From contig CAXUHK010000066.1 of NCBI GenBank assembly GCA_964250775.1, forward strand, positions 1 through 20,787: a stretch of DNA of 20,787 nt, read 5' to 3'. The position numbers were made by a program, and so were the translations under genes. This document shows positions 1 through 6,578 of this stretch, piece after piece. Numbering within the stretch: the stretch's first letter is position 1; every line of letters begins with the position of its first letter. The DNA is from CAVRQM01 sp964250775 (GTDB lineage: Bacteria; Pseudomonadota; Alphaproteobacteria; Acetobacterales; Acetobacteraceae). Below the pieces are notes generated by a model. It saw only the letters and a program-made list of their open reading frames with translations, was not told the DNA's origin and made no database searches.

Positions 1-518
1 CCCGCCGCCCGCGCCAATGCCGCCGTGGTCAGGGCCACGCCCGCCGCCGCCTCGGCGACCCGCAGGCGCGCCGGAGTCAGCCGGCCGGCTGGCGGCGTCT
101 CGGTGAGCTGCCAGCCCATCGGCACCGGCTCGGTCCGCAACGCGTTGACGCGCAGTGCCATCGCCAGCACCTCGCCCGGCGGCGACAGCGTGTAGGCGGC
201 GATCCAGTCGACCAGCCGGCGCAGGTCGGTCCGCATCGCCGGTCCCTCGACGATGGCGCCGATCGGCCGCAGCCGGTTGTCGCCGACGCCGTGGTCGGCC
301 GCGCCGTCCCAGACCACGCCGATCACCTCCTGCCGGTTCAGCGGCACCAGCACCAGGTCGCCCGGACGCGGCTCCATGCCGTCCGGCACGCGGTAGTCGA
401 ACGGGCCGGCGAACGGGTACGGCAGCAGCACCGGGAGGCGTCGCGTGGGCTTGGCCGGCGGCGGCTGCGTGGCGTCGGGCCGGCGGCGGCGGGTTCGCCT
501 TTTATCGGGCAGGGCCAT
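1..518 (-). CDS. priA: Primosomal protein N' (PriA), N-terminal part
   Basis: Reverse-strand reading frame, open from an ATG at 518 to the window edge, about 172 residues; the helicase domains lie outside. PriA restarts stalled replication forks by recognising branched DNA and loading the primosome. The N-terminus is a basic, low-complexity leader (MALPDKRRTRRRRPD). The 3'-DNA-end-binding domain follows: PYPFAGPFDYRVPDG, PGDLVLVPLNRQEVIGVVWD, and then LVDWIAAYTLSPPGEVLAMAL, which are characteristic of PriA. The start was chosen because the frame begins there; another ATG at 531 is out of frame. It is divergent from the transaldolase gene, with only 40 bp between starts. This priA / fsa / DUF484 / xerC neighbourhood is familiar from alphaproteobacteria and supports the call. 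The motifs are seen directly; the restart role is family knowledge. Confidence 0.9.
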   Translation of the reverse strand, partial: MALPDKRRTRRRRPDATQPPPAKPTRRLPVLLPYPFAGPFDYRVPDGMEPRPGDLVLVPLNRQEVIGVVWDGAADHGVGDNRLRPIGAIVEGPAMRTDLRRLVDWIAAYTLSPPGEVLAMALRVNALRTEPVPMGWQLTETPPAGRLTPARLRVAEAAAGVALTTAALARAA

Positions 519-558
519 CCTGTATGGTCATGCCGCAACCCAACCACGGGAACCAGCC

Positions 559-1218
559 ATGAAGTTCTTCCTCGACACCGCCGAGATCGACGACATCAAG
601 GCGCTGGCGGCCAGCGGGCTGGTCGACGGCATCACCACCAATCCATCGCTGATCGCCAAGTCCGGCCGCAAGATCCTGGAAGTCATCAAGGAGATCTGCG
701 ACACGGTTCCCGGCCCGGTCAGCGCCGAAGTGACCGAGACCGAGTACGACCCGATCATGCGCGAAGCCGCCGTGCTGCGGAAGATCGCCGGCAACGTCAC
801 CATCAAGGTGCCGCTGACGCCCGACGGCCTGCGCGCCTGCAAGGCGCTGTCCAGCGACGGCACCATGGTCAACGTGACGATGTGCTTCTCGGCGGCGCAG
901 GCGCTGGTCGCGGCCAAGGCCGGGGCCACCTTCATCAGCCCGTTCGTGGGCCGCCTCGACGACATCGGCTATGACGGCATGGAGCTGATCGGCGACATCG
1001 TCGACATTTACGACAACTACGAGGCGCTGCACACGCAGGTGCTGGTCGCGAGCGTGCGCGGCCCGCAGCACGTGATCCAGGCGGCCAAGCTCGGCGCCCA
1101 TGTCGCCACCATCCCGCCGGCGGTGATGCGGATGCTGTACGTGCATCCGCTGACCGCGAAGGGCCTGGAGCAGTTCGCCGCCGACTGGAAGAAGACCGGC
1201 CAACGGATCGTGGAGTAG
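559..1218 (+). CDS. fsa: Transaldolase of the FSA/TalC small-subunit family
   Basis: 219 residues, the usual length for the short transaldolase / fructose-6-phosphate aldolase family of cytoplasmic TIM barrels. It begins MKFFLDTAEIDDIKAL and carries DGITTNPSLIAKSG, the Schiff-base lysine Lys83 in NVTIKVPLTPDG, and SPFVGRLDDIG. The equivalent of FSA Tyr131 is Phe129, the residue found in true transaldolases, so transfer of a dihydroxyacetone unit in the pentose phosphate pathway is more likely than fructose-6-phosphate cleavage, although automated annotation would probably say FSA. The ATG at 559 is preceded by a weak GGGA. A possible -10 (TATGGT, 523-528) lies in the short divergent spacer with priA. 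DUF484 follows after 9 bp, so co-transcription is likely. Confidence 0.93.
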   Translation: MKFFLDTAEIDDIKALAASGLVDGITTNPSLIAKSGRKILEVIKEICDTVPGPVSAEVTETEYDPIMREAAVLRKIAGNVTIKVPLTPDGLRACKALSSDGTMVNVTMCFSAAQALVAAKAGATFISPFVGRLDDIGYDGMELIGDIVDIYDNYEALHTQVLVASVRGPQHVIQAAKLGAHVATIPPAVMRMLYVHPLTAKGLEQFAADWKKTGQRIVE

Positions 1219-1227
1219 CAGAACGCG

Positions 1228-1872
1228 TTGAGCCAGTCGCCGGCGCCGCGCCCGGCGGCGCTGTCGGCCGAGGCGGTGGCGGCCTACCTGGGCCGGCACC
1301 CGCGCTTCCTGGCCGAGCGCCCGGCGCTGTACCGCCGCCTGGCGCCGCCCGAGCGGGTGCATGGCGAGGTGTTGGCCGACCACATGGCGGCGATGCTGCA
1401 AGCCGAGCGGGCGCATTCGGCGGCGATGGCGGAACGGGCCGACTTCGTGCTGGCTGCCGGGCGCGCCGCCGCCAGCTTGGCGGCCCGGGTGCAGGACGCG
1501 GTGTTGGCGTTGATCGCGGCCAGCGACGCCGCCGCCTGCATCGCCGACTTGCCGATGACCTTGGCCGTCGATGCCGCCAGCCTGTTGGCCGAGGGCCACC
1601 TTCCCGCCGCCCGGATGCTGCCGCGGGGCGAAGTGGCTCGGCTGTTGGGCCGGCGTGCGGTGCTGTTCCGCAGCGGCGGGTCCGAGGCTGGCTTGCTCCA
1701 CGCCGAAGCGGCGCCGCTCGCGCGGCACGACGCTCTGGTGCGCATCCCCGGCCACGGCCCGCCGGCGCTGCTGGCACTGGCGGCGCGCGACGAACATGCG
1801 CTCGACCCCGCCCAGGGCACGGCGGCGCTGGCGTTTCTGGGCCGCGCCATGGCGGCGGCACTGGGCCGCTGA
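1228..1872 (+). CDS. DUF484 family protein
   Basis: 214 residues from a TTG at 1228, 9 bp after the transaldolase stop. The N-terminal third has the DUF484 signature: VAAYLGRHPRFLAERPALYRRL, then a Pro-rich turn, then a helix (HGEVLADHMAAMLQAERAHSA). The rest would form the GAF-like domain seen in this family. The biochemical role is unknown. DUF484 genes very often sit directly before xerC in proteobacteria, and here the recombinase begins 4 bp after this stop, which suggests translational coupling. The TTG start is inferred from spacing and from where homology should begin; no clear Shine-Dalgarno is visible. It is soluble, with no signal peptide or membrane segment. Confidence 0.85.
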   Translation: MSQSPAPRPAALSAEAVAAYLGRHPRFLAERPALYRRLAPPERVHGEVLADHMAAMLQAERAHSAAMAERADFVLAAGRAAASLAARVQDAVLALIAASDAAACIADLPMTLAVDAASLLAEGHLPAARMLPRGEVARLLGRRAVLFRSGGSEAGLLHAEAAPLARHDALVRIPGHGPPALLALAARDEHALDPAQGTAALAFLGRAMAAALGR

Positions 1873-1876
1873 GCCG

Positions 1877-2788
1877 GTGCTGGCGGCGGCGGCGCAAGCG
1901 GAGTTCGTCACTTGGCTGCGCCACGAGCGCGGCGGCTCGCCGCTGACCGCCCTGGCCTACGACCGCGACGTCGGCGCCTTTCTCGGCTTCCTGACCCGCC
2001 ATCTCGGCGCCGAGCCGGACCTCGCGGCGCTGGCCGGGCTGCGGCTGGCCGACCTGCGCGCTTGGCTGGCGGCCAAGGGCCACGCCGGCGCCGGCAACGC
2101 CACGCGGGCACGGCACCTTTCGGCGGTGCGCAGCTTCTTCCGTTTCCTGGCGCGGCGCTACGACGTCACCAACCCGCAACTGCGCCTGCTGGCGACGCCG
2201 CGCAGCCGCCGCCCGCTGCCGCGCGCGCTGACCCCGGACCAAGCGCGGGCGGTTGCCGAGGACATCGGCGAGGTGTGCGACACCGCCGCCGGGCAGGCGC
2301 GCAACGCGGCGCTGTTCTGCCTACTCTACGGCAGCGGCCTGCGCATCGCCGAGGCGCTGGCGCTCGACGTCCGGGACGCGCCGCTGCCGGGTGGTGGCCC
2401 GTTGCGGGTGCGCGGCAAGGGCGGCCGGGAACGCGCGCTTCCGGTGCTGGAGCCAGTACGCGCGGCGATGGCGGCGTGGATGGCGCTGCACCCGCAGCGT
2501 GGCGAGGCAGGCGCGGCGCTTTTCCTGGGCGTGCGCGGCGCCCGGCTCAACCCCGGTGTCGCGCAGCGCGACCTGCGCCGCTTCCGCGCCCAGCACGGCC
2601 TGCCCGACCACGCCACGCCGCACGCGCTGCGGCACTCGTTCGCGACCCACCTGCTCGCCGGCGGCGCCGATCTGCGCGCGATCCAGGACCTGCTGGGCCA
2701 CGCCAGCCTGTCGACCACGCAGCGCTACACGGCGGTCGATACGGAGCGGCTGATGGAGGTCTGGCACCGCACGCACCCGCGCGGCTGA
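1877..2788 (+). CDS. xerC: Tyrosine recombinase XerC
   Basis: 303 residues from a GTG at 1877, the normal XerC length. XerC acts with XerD at dif to resolve chromosome dimers at division. Residues 1-95 are the SAM-like core-binding domain (FVTWLRHERGGSPLTALAYD). The catalytic domain holds the full set: Arg156 (YGSGLRIAEALAL), Lys181 (VRGKGGRERALPV), His249 and Arg252 (PHALRHSFATHLLAGG), His275 (DLLGHASLSTTQRYT) and the nucleophile Tyr284. The frame is open upstream inside DUF484, so the start is inferred from the domain boundary and the 4-bp spacing. The context after DUF484 favours a housekeeping Xer protein rather than a phage or integron integrase. XerC is preferred over XerD because of this context. 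Confidence 0.93.
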   Translation: MLAAAAQAEFVTWLRHERGGSPLTALAYDRDVGAFLGFLTRHLGAEPDLAALAGLRLADLRAWLAAKGHAGAGNATRARHLSAVRSFFRFLARRYDVTNPQLRLLATPRSRRPLPRALTPDQARAVAEDIGEVCDTAAGQARNAALFCLLYGSGLRIAEALALDVRDAPLPGGGPLRVRGKGGRERALPVLEPVRAAMAAWMALHPQRGEAGAALFLGVRGARLNPGVAQRDLRRFRAQHGLPDHATPHALRHSFATHLLAGGADLRAIQDLLGHASLSTTQRYTAVDTERLMEVWHRTHPRG

Positions 2789-2863
2789 GGGAGGCGAGGC
2801 GGTTCGGCAAGCCGGCGCTAAAGCCAAGGTCGCCGCCGAGTTCGGCCTGGCGTAGGCTGTGCC

Positions 2864-3109
2864 ATGCCGCTGACGCATGACCAGGAAGAACGCGAACACG
2901 AACGAAGGATGGACCAGATGGCCGTCAACATCGAGAAACTGCGATCCGACATCAAGTACGAAAGCCGTAAGTTCGCGGTCCAATTGGTCTTGGGGTTTGC
3001 CGCCGCCCTTGGTGCCGGCATCGCCCTGGCCAACTACGTAAACAGTCGGCCGGCGGCGCACGCCGCGCCACCTGCCACCGTCACCGCCCCGGCGTCGCCG
3101 ACGCGGTGA
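2864..3109 (+). CDS. Small single-pass membrane protein of unknown function
   Basis: 81 residues. Residues 1-36 are very charged and predicted helical, possibly coiled coil (HDQEEREHERRMDQMAVNIE, then KLRSDIKYESRK). Residues 37-59 form one membrane segment (FAVQLVLGFAAALGAGIALA), followed by an Ala/Pro/Thr-rich tail. The likely topology is N-in with the short tail outside. The layout recalls small proteobacterial proteins with an MxxNIEKLRxDI-type helix before one transmembrane helix, whose role I do not know. Base use matches the neighbours. No Shine-Dalgarno is visible before the ATG at 2864; a weak TAGGCT at 2853-2858 could be a -10 for a nearly leaderless message. It lies between xerC and the ThDP enzyme gene and may be transcribed with either. 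Confidence 0.75.
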   Translation: MPLTHDQEEREHERRMDQMAVNIEKLRSDIKYESRKFAVQLVLGFAAALGAGIALANYVNSRPAAHAAPPATVTAPASPTR

Positions 3110-3128
3110 CGGGCAAACGCCGCGCCGG

Positions 3129-3147
3129 TTGCTAACGGCACTAGCAA
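3129..3147. promoter_or_regulatory. Candidate operator: interrupted inverted repeat
   Basis: TTGCTA (3129-3134) and TAGCAA (3142-3147) are perfect inverted arms around 7 bases, so the site reads T-N-A dyad style as many LysR-type sites do. It sits 27 bp before the ATG of the ThDP enzyme gene, in a locally AT-richer stretch, with the ribosome binding site downstream. No regulator gene is adjacent, so the regulator is unknown. Confidence 0.3.
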
Positions 3148-3173
3148 TTACCAATGCCCTTCAGGAGCCCGCC

Positions 3174-4883
3174 ATGTCCAGCACCGCCCTGCGTTCCGGC
3201 ATCGGCAAGCTCGACCAGCTCCCGTCCCGGCGCGGCGCGCAGGTGCTGCTGGAGGTGCTCGAGAGCGAGGGCGTCGAGTACATCTTCGGCAACCCCGGCA
3301 CCACCGAGCTGCCGCTGATCGACGCCTTGCTGGGCACGACGCCGATCCAGTACGTCCTGGCGCTGCAGGAGGCCAGCGTGGTGGCGATGGCCGACGGTTA
3401 CGCCCAGGCGGCGCGGCGCCCCGGCTTCGTCAACCTGCACACCGCCGGCGGCCTGGGGCACGGCATGGGCAACCTGCTCAACGCCCAGGTCTCCGGCACG
3501 CCGCTGGTCGTCACCGCCGGGCAGCAGGACTCGCGGCACGTGCTGATGGACCCGCTGCTGTTCGGCGACCTGGTGGGGATCGCGACGCCCAGCGTGAAAT
3601 GGGCGCGCGAGATCACCCGCGCCGACCAGTTGCCGGTGCTGGTGCGCCGCGCCTTCCACGACTGCAACGCCGCCCCGTCCGGCCCGGTGTTCCTGTCGCT
3701 GCCGATGGACATGATGGAGCAGATGACCGACGTGGGCATCGCGCAGTGCTCCACCATCGAGACCCGCGCCGTCGCCGGCTCGCTGGACCGGCTGGCCGCG
3801 ACGCTGGCCGGCTTCGAGCCGGGCCGCCTGGCGCTCATCGTGGGCGACGAGGTGTGGTCGAGCGACGCCGTGGCGCAGGCGGTGGCGCTGGCCGAGACGC
3901 TGGGGGCGCCGGTCTACGGCTCGTCCTGGCCGGCGCACTTGCCGTTCCCCACCGCGCACCCGCTCTGGAGCGGCAACCTGCCGACCCGGGCCAGCGAGAT
4001 CGCCGCCGCGCTCGAGCAGTTCGAAGGCGTGTTCGCGCTGGGCGGCAAGTCGCTGATCACCATCCTGTACTCCGAAGCCTCGGCGGTGCCGGCCGGCTGC
4101 CGCGTGTTCCAGCTCTCGACCGATGTGCGCGACTTGGGCCGCTCTTACGCGACCGAGCTCTCCGTGCAGGGCGACGTGCGGGCGTCGCTCGAGGCCCTGC
4201 TGCCGCCGCTGCGGGCCATGCTGCGGCCCAGGCGGGCGGAACTGGACGCCGCCACCGCCGCGAGCGGCCTTCGCCGGCAGGCGCGGCACGCGGCACTGGC
4301 GGAGCGGGCGGAGATCGAGGCGGCGCGGCCGGTGGTCACGCCGCTGCTGGCGGCGCGCGAGGTGCTGCGCGCGGTGGGGCCACGGGTGCCGATCGTCGAC
4401 GAGGCGATCGCCACGTCGGGCTCCCTGCGGGCATTGCTGCGCGACGAGACGCTGCGGCCGTATGCCTTCCTGCGTGGCGGGGCACTCGGCTGGGGCTTGC
4501 CGGCGGCGGCCGGCTACAGCCTGGGCATCGGCCGCGAGCCGGTGGTCTGCCTGGTCGGCGACGGCGCGGCGATGTACTCGCCGCAGGCGCTGTGGACGCT
4601 GGCGCACGAGCGGCTGCCGGTGACGGTCGTGGTGATGAACAACCGCGAGTACAACGTGCTGAAGAACTTCATGAAGGGCCAGGCGCACTATCTTTCGGCG
4701 GCGAGCAACCGCTTCATCGCCATGGACCTGGTCGACCCCGCCATCGACTTCCTGGCGCTCGCGGCCTCGATGGGGGTTCCGGCGCGACGGGTGGAACGGG
4801 CCGGGGACATCGCCGGCGCGGTAGAGGCGGGGATCGCGTCGGGGCTGCCCAACCTTATAGAAATCACGATCAGCGCGAGCTGA
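3174..4883 (+). CDS. ThDP-dependent enzyme, benzoylformate decarboxylase-like
   Basis: 569 residues from an ATG at 3174 with a CAGGAG ribosome binding site at 3162-3167. The three-domain layout of the acetolactate synthase / 2-keto acid decarboxylase superfamily is present: N-terminal pyrimidine-binding domain (YIFGNPGTTELPLIDAL; LQEASVVAMADGYAQAARRP with cofactor-activating Glu66), a central domain, and the C-terminal diphosphate domain with GDGAAMYSPQ (462 onward) running to VVMNN. Local similarity is highest to benzoylformate decarboxylase (LQEA..ADGYAQA, NLH89TAGG, LVVTAGQQ, GPVFLSLPMD). However, the region that should hold that enzyme's second catalytic His (FRYHQYD) reads SLITILYSEA, and its active-site Ser is Thr43. 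The substrate is therefore open: a 2-keto acid decarboxylase, a lyase or a carboligase are all possible. There is no signal peptide, so it is cytoplasmic. Confidence 0.85.
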   Translation: MSSTALRSGIGKLDQLPSRRGAQVLLEVLESEGVEYIFGNPGTTELPLIDALLGTTPIQYVLALQEASVVAMADGYAQAARRPGFVNLHTAGGLGHGMGNLLNAQVSGTPLVVTAGQQDSRHVLMDPLLFGDLVGIATPSVKWAREITRADQLPVLVRRAFHDCNAAPSGPVFLSLPMDMMEQMTDVGIAQCSTIETRAVAGSLDRLAATLAGFEPGRLALIVGDEVWSSDAVAQAVALAETLGAPVYGSSWPAHLPFPTAHPLWSGNLPTRASEIAAALEQFEGVFALGGKSLITILYSEASAVPAGCRVFQLSTDVRDLGRSYATELSVQGDVRASLEALLPPLRAMLRPRRAELDAATAASGLRRQARHAALAERAEIEAARPVVTPLLAAREVLRAVGPRVPIVDEAIATSGSLRALLRDETLRPYAFLRGGALGWGLPAAAGYSLGIGREPVVCLVGDGAAMYSPQALWTLAHERLPVTVVVMNNREYNVLKNFMKGQAHYLSAASNRFIAMDLVDPAIDFLALAASMGVPARRVERAGDIAGAVEAGIASGLPNLIEITISAS

Positions 4884-4893
4884 GTTCGCGCTG
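4871..4893. terminator. Hairpin between convergent genes
   Basis: CAGCGCGA (4871-4878) and TCGCGCTG (4886-4893) form a perfect 8-bp stem with a 7-base loop that includes the TGA of the ThDP enzyme gene. It lies between that stop and the convergent stop at 4899, so it could end transcripts from both sides. Neither side has a strong T run; the minus-strand side is followed by some T residues. Confidence 0.5.
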
Positions 4894-4898
4894 GAGTG

Positions 4899-5906
4899 TC
4901 AGTCGGGACGGCCGAAATGGACTTGGCGGCCGGGGTAATCGATCCAGACCCTTCGTGTCGAGAGCACAGTGTCTCCGACGATCATGTAAGGACGTCCAGA
5001 TGTCGCGGCCACGATGTCTACGACGGGGTTCGGCACCGTCGTCCCGCCAAGCCCGAGAGTTTGAAAACGGTGACTGCGCGCGGGCACCGTGTCCGGCCCG
5101 ACGCCAAGAACCACTGTCGGGCGATCGTGCGCAAGATCGCCCGGACCAACATTTAACTGGCGCGCCGTGGCGTCACTCGCCGCGATCGCCTCCGCACCGG
5201 TATCGAGCAGCGTGTCGACAGCCAGCCCGTTCAGAAGAGCGGTCACGCCAACGAACGTCGAGCCCGGCTTGGTCGTGAACGGCACCACACTGGCCTCCGG
5301 GGACCAACCAGGAAGACCACCGGGACACAGCTTGCCTTCGTAGAGCCGGACCATCTGGTGCCCGAAATCCAAATCGACCTGATAGCGGCTCAGGACGTCG
5401 CCGCCCAGCACGCCGTCGTAGCCGAGGTCGCCCGTCCCCGCCACCGCGAGCGTTTGCGGCAGGAGGAAGAGCCTGCCCGGTCCCATCCGCACGTGCCCCA
5501 TTGTCATGCTACGCATCGTCGTCGAGCCCACCTGCATCAGACCGCCGAAGGCCGGAACTCTCTCCACCTCGCGCGTCGCGGGCGGAAGACCGATGCGTGC
5601 GGCAGCCGGCAGCGAAAGCAGCGTCCGATCCGCCCCGGTGTCGACCAACATCAGCACAGGCTTGTCGTCGACCTGGATGTCAACGAAATACATCTGGCTG
5701 TTGGATGCCCGGATCGGTAACGCGGCGCGGCACGCCAGGCCACACGGCAGACCGTCGGGAAGCGGGTCGGACGTGCCCGGACACGGCGCGACGACGCCGG
5801 CGGCCTCGTCGACCGTCGCGCCGGACGTGCAGCCGCCCAGTGCCACGGCTCCGGCCAGGACGGTCGCAAGGCAGAAACCCGAAGCCAATTTACCTATCAG
5901 CATCAT
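4899..5906 (-). CDS. Lipoprotein with two retropepsin-like aspartic protease half-domains
   Basis: 335 residues from an ATG at 5906; a TTG at 5912 would add two residues. The N-terminus is a lipoprotein signal (MMLIGKLASGFCLATVLA, then ALGGC) with the lipidated Cys at 26, so the protein should be membrane-anchored and face the periplasm. Two retropepsin-like halves follow. The first has LMLVDTGADRTLLS (Asp89) and ends YDGVLGGDVLSRYQVDLDF. The second has DTLLDTGAEAIAAS (Asp235) and ends YMIVGDTVLSTRRVWIDY. Each half thus has the DTGA loop and the distal hydrophobic-Gly motif, so one chain could supply both active-site aspartates, as pepsins do. The substrate is unknown. It diverges from a secreted Ig-like gene over 20 bp. 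Codon use is a little less GC-rich than the genes to the left. Confidence 0.82.
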   Translation of the reverse strand: MMLIGKLASGFCLATVLAGAVALGGCTSGATVDEAAGVVAPCPGTSDPLPDGLPCGLACRAALPIRASNSQMYFVDIQVDDKPVLMLVDTGADRTLLSLPAAARIGLPPATREVERVPAFGGLMQVGSTTMRSMTMGHVRMGPGRLFLLPQTLAVAGTGDLGYDGVLGGDVLSRYQVDLDFGHQMVRLYEGKLCPGGLPGWSPEASVVPFTTKPGSTFVGVTALLNGLAVDTLLDTGAEAIAASDATARQLNVGPGDLAHDRPTVVLGVGPDTVPARSHRFQTLGLGGTTVPNPVVDIVAATSGRPYMIVGDTVLSTRRVWIDYPGRQVHFGRPD

Positions 5907-5914
5907 GTCCAAGC

Positions 5915-5920
5915 TATAAT
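5915..5920 (+). promoter_or_regulatory. -10 box (TATAAT) for a leaderless transcript
   Basis: A perfect TATAAT lies 6 bases before the ATG at 5927. At standard spacing transcription would begin on the A of that ATG, giving a leaderless message. No good -35 is visible at 16-18 bp, so an activator or another sigma factor may be needed. Confidence 0.5.
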
Positions 5921-5940
5921 CGTTCTATGTATAGAACGAT
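5919..5940. promoter_or_regulatory. Perfect 22-bp palindrome, candidate operator for a divergent pair
   Basis: ATCGTTCTAT (5919-5928) and ATAGAACGAT (5931-5940) are perfect inverted arms around GT. The site overlaps the end of the -10 box, the predicted transcription start and the first five codons of the Ig-like gene, and it lies 13 bp upstream of the lipoprotein start on the other strand. A dimeric repressor bound here could shut off both genes. No regulator gene is adjacent. Confidence 0.5.
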
Positions 5941-6355
5941 ATGGCTGGTTTTCGCCGCCCTCGCCTGTGCTCCGCACGTGCAAGCCCAGACCTCCCTGGC
6001 GCCGCCGGGCGCCAACCCCGGGCGCGGCCTGATAGTCATGGCGCCCGGCTGCACATTCCAGCTCCACGCCCAGCGTGTTCGTGTCGGGGAAAGCCTCCCG
6101 GCCAGGATGTCGCTGCGCAATACCGGGCAGTGGTGCGCAGGATCGGTCGGGTTTTCCGGGGTGTCGTCCCGTGGCACGCGGATCGTCGACCAGCCGAGCC
6201 ATGGAGAGCTTCGAATAAAGGTCGTCGACAACGGCGTCTTGTTCATCTATCGGCCAGGGGCCGGATACCAGGGCTCGGACGGCTTCCGCATCACCATGCC
6301 CAGCGGCAATGGCTACGATCTCAACCTCGCGGCGTCGGTCAACGTCGAACCCTGA
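5927..6355 (+). CDS. Small secreted Ig-like/cadherin-like domain protein
   Basis: 142 residues. A Sec signal peptide (MYRTIWLVFAALACAPHVQA) is probably cleaved after Ala20. The mature part is a single beta-sandwich-like domain with QPSHGELRIKV, then GVLFIYRPGAGYQGSDGFRI, matching the P-x-HG ... Y-x-P-x-x-GY-x-G-x-D-x-F pattern of bacterial Ig/cadherin-like repeats. Here one copy is a whole protein. Cys42 and Cys70 could form a disulfide. The start at 5927 is favoured by the signal peptide and by the TATAAT placed exactly for a leaderless message; no ribosome binding site exists. It may act together with the divergently encoded protease lipoprotein, but that rests on gene position only. Its function is unknown; a structural or adhesion role is possible. 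Confidence 0.75.
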   Translation: MYRTIWLVFAALACAPHVQAQTSLAPPGANPGRGLIVMAPGCTFQLHAQRVRVGESLPARMSLRNTGQWCAGSVGFSGVSSRGTRIVDQPSHGELRIKVVDNGVLFIYRPGAGYQGSDGFRITMPSGNGYDLNLAASVNVEP

Positions 6356-6416
6356 CGCCGCGCACGCATCCCTCGCCCATTCTGGCGCGTTGTCCCGCGC
6401 TCAGGAGGGCCAACCC

Positions 6417-6578
6417 ATGACCAAGCAACCGCACACCGAACAGGGCATCGACCACACCGACGGCGAGCAGGACACCGGCAACCACAAGAAGCCGGACGAC
6501 ATCGAGACCGGCGGCGCCGACCGCACAGGCGGCAGCCGCGCCGGTGCCGACAACGTCGAGCCGCCCACCAAGCCGTAG
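6417..6578 (+). CDS. 53-residue hydrophilic, probably disordered protein
   Basis: Begins MTKQPHTEQGIDHTDGEQD and ends ADNVEPPTKP. It is rich in Asp, Glu, Gly, Thr and His, has almost no bulky hydrophobic residues and no Cys, so it should be unfolded on its own. A strong ribosome binding site (CAGGAGGG, 6402-6409) at good distance from the ATG supports real translation. Its TAG abuts the stop codon of the convergent dehydratase gene with no spacer. It is 61 bp after the Ig-like gene and could be on the same transcript. Function unknown; a hydrophilin-like protective role would fit the composition but is a guess. Confidence 0.65.
   Translation: MTKQPHTEQGIDHTDGEQDTGNHKKPDDIETGGADRTGGSRAGADNVEPPTKP

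Noticed and set aside
1877..2788. Phage or integron integrase interpretation of the tyrosine recombinase
   Set aside because: The length, catalytic layout and DUF484-adjacent context match chromosomal XerC, and there is no att site or mobile gene nearby.
3141..4688. A 515-codon minus-strand frame
   Set aside because: Antisense to the ThDP enzyme gene, whose cofactor motifs are unmistakable; the frame has a shadow composition rich in Arg, Gln and His.
4896..5156. A short plus-strand frame after the ThDP gene
   Set aside because: It runs antisense within the protease lipoprotein gene and has no conserved motif or ribosome binding site.
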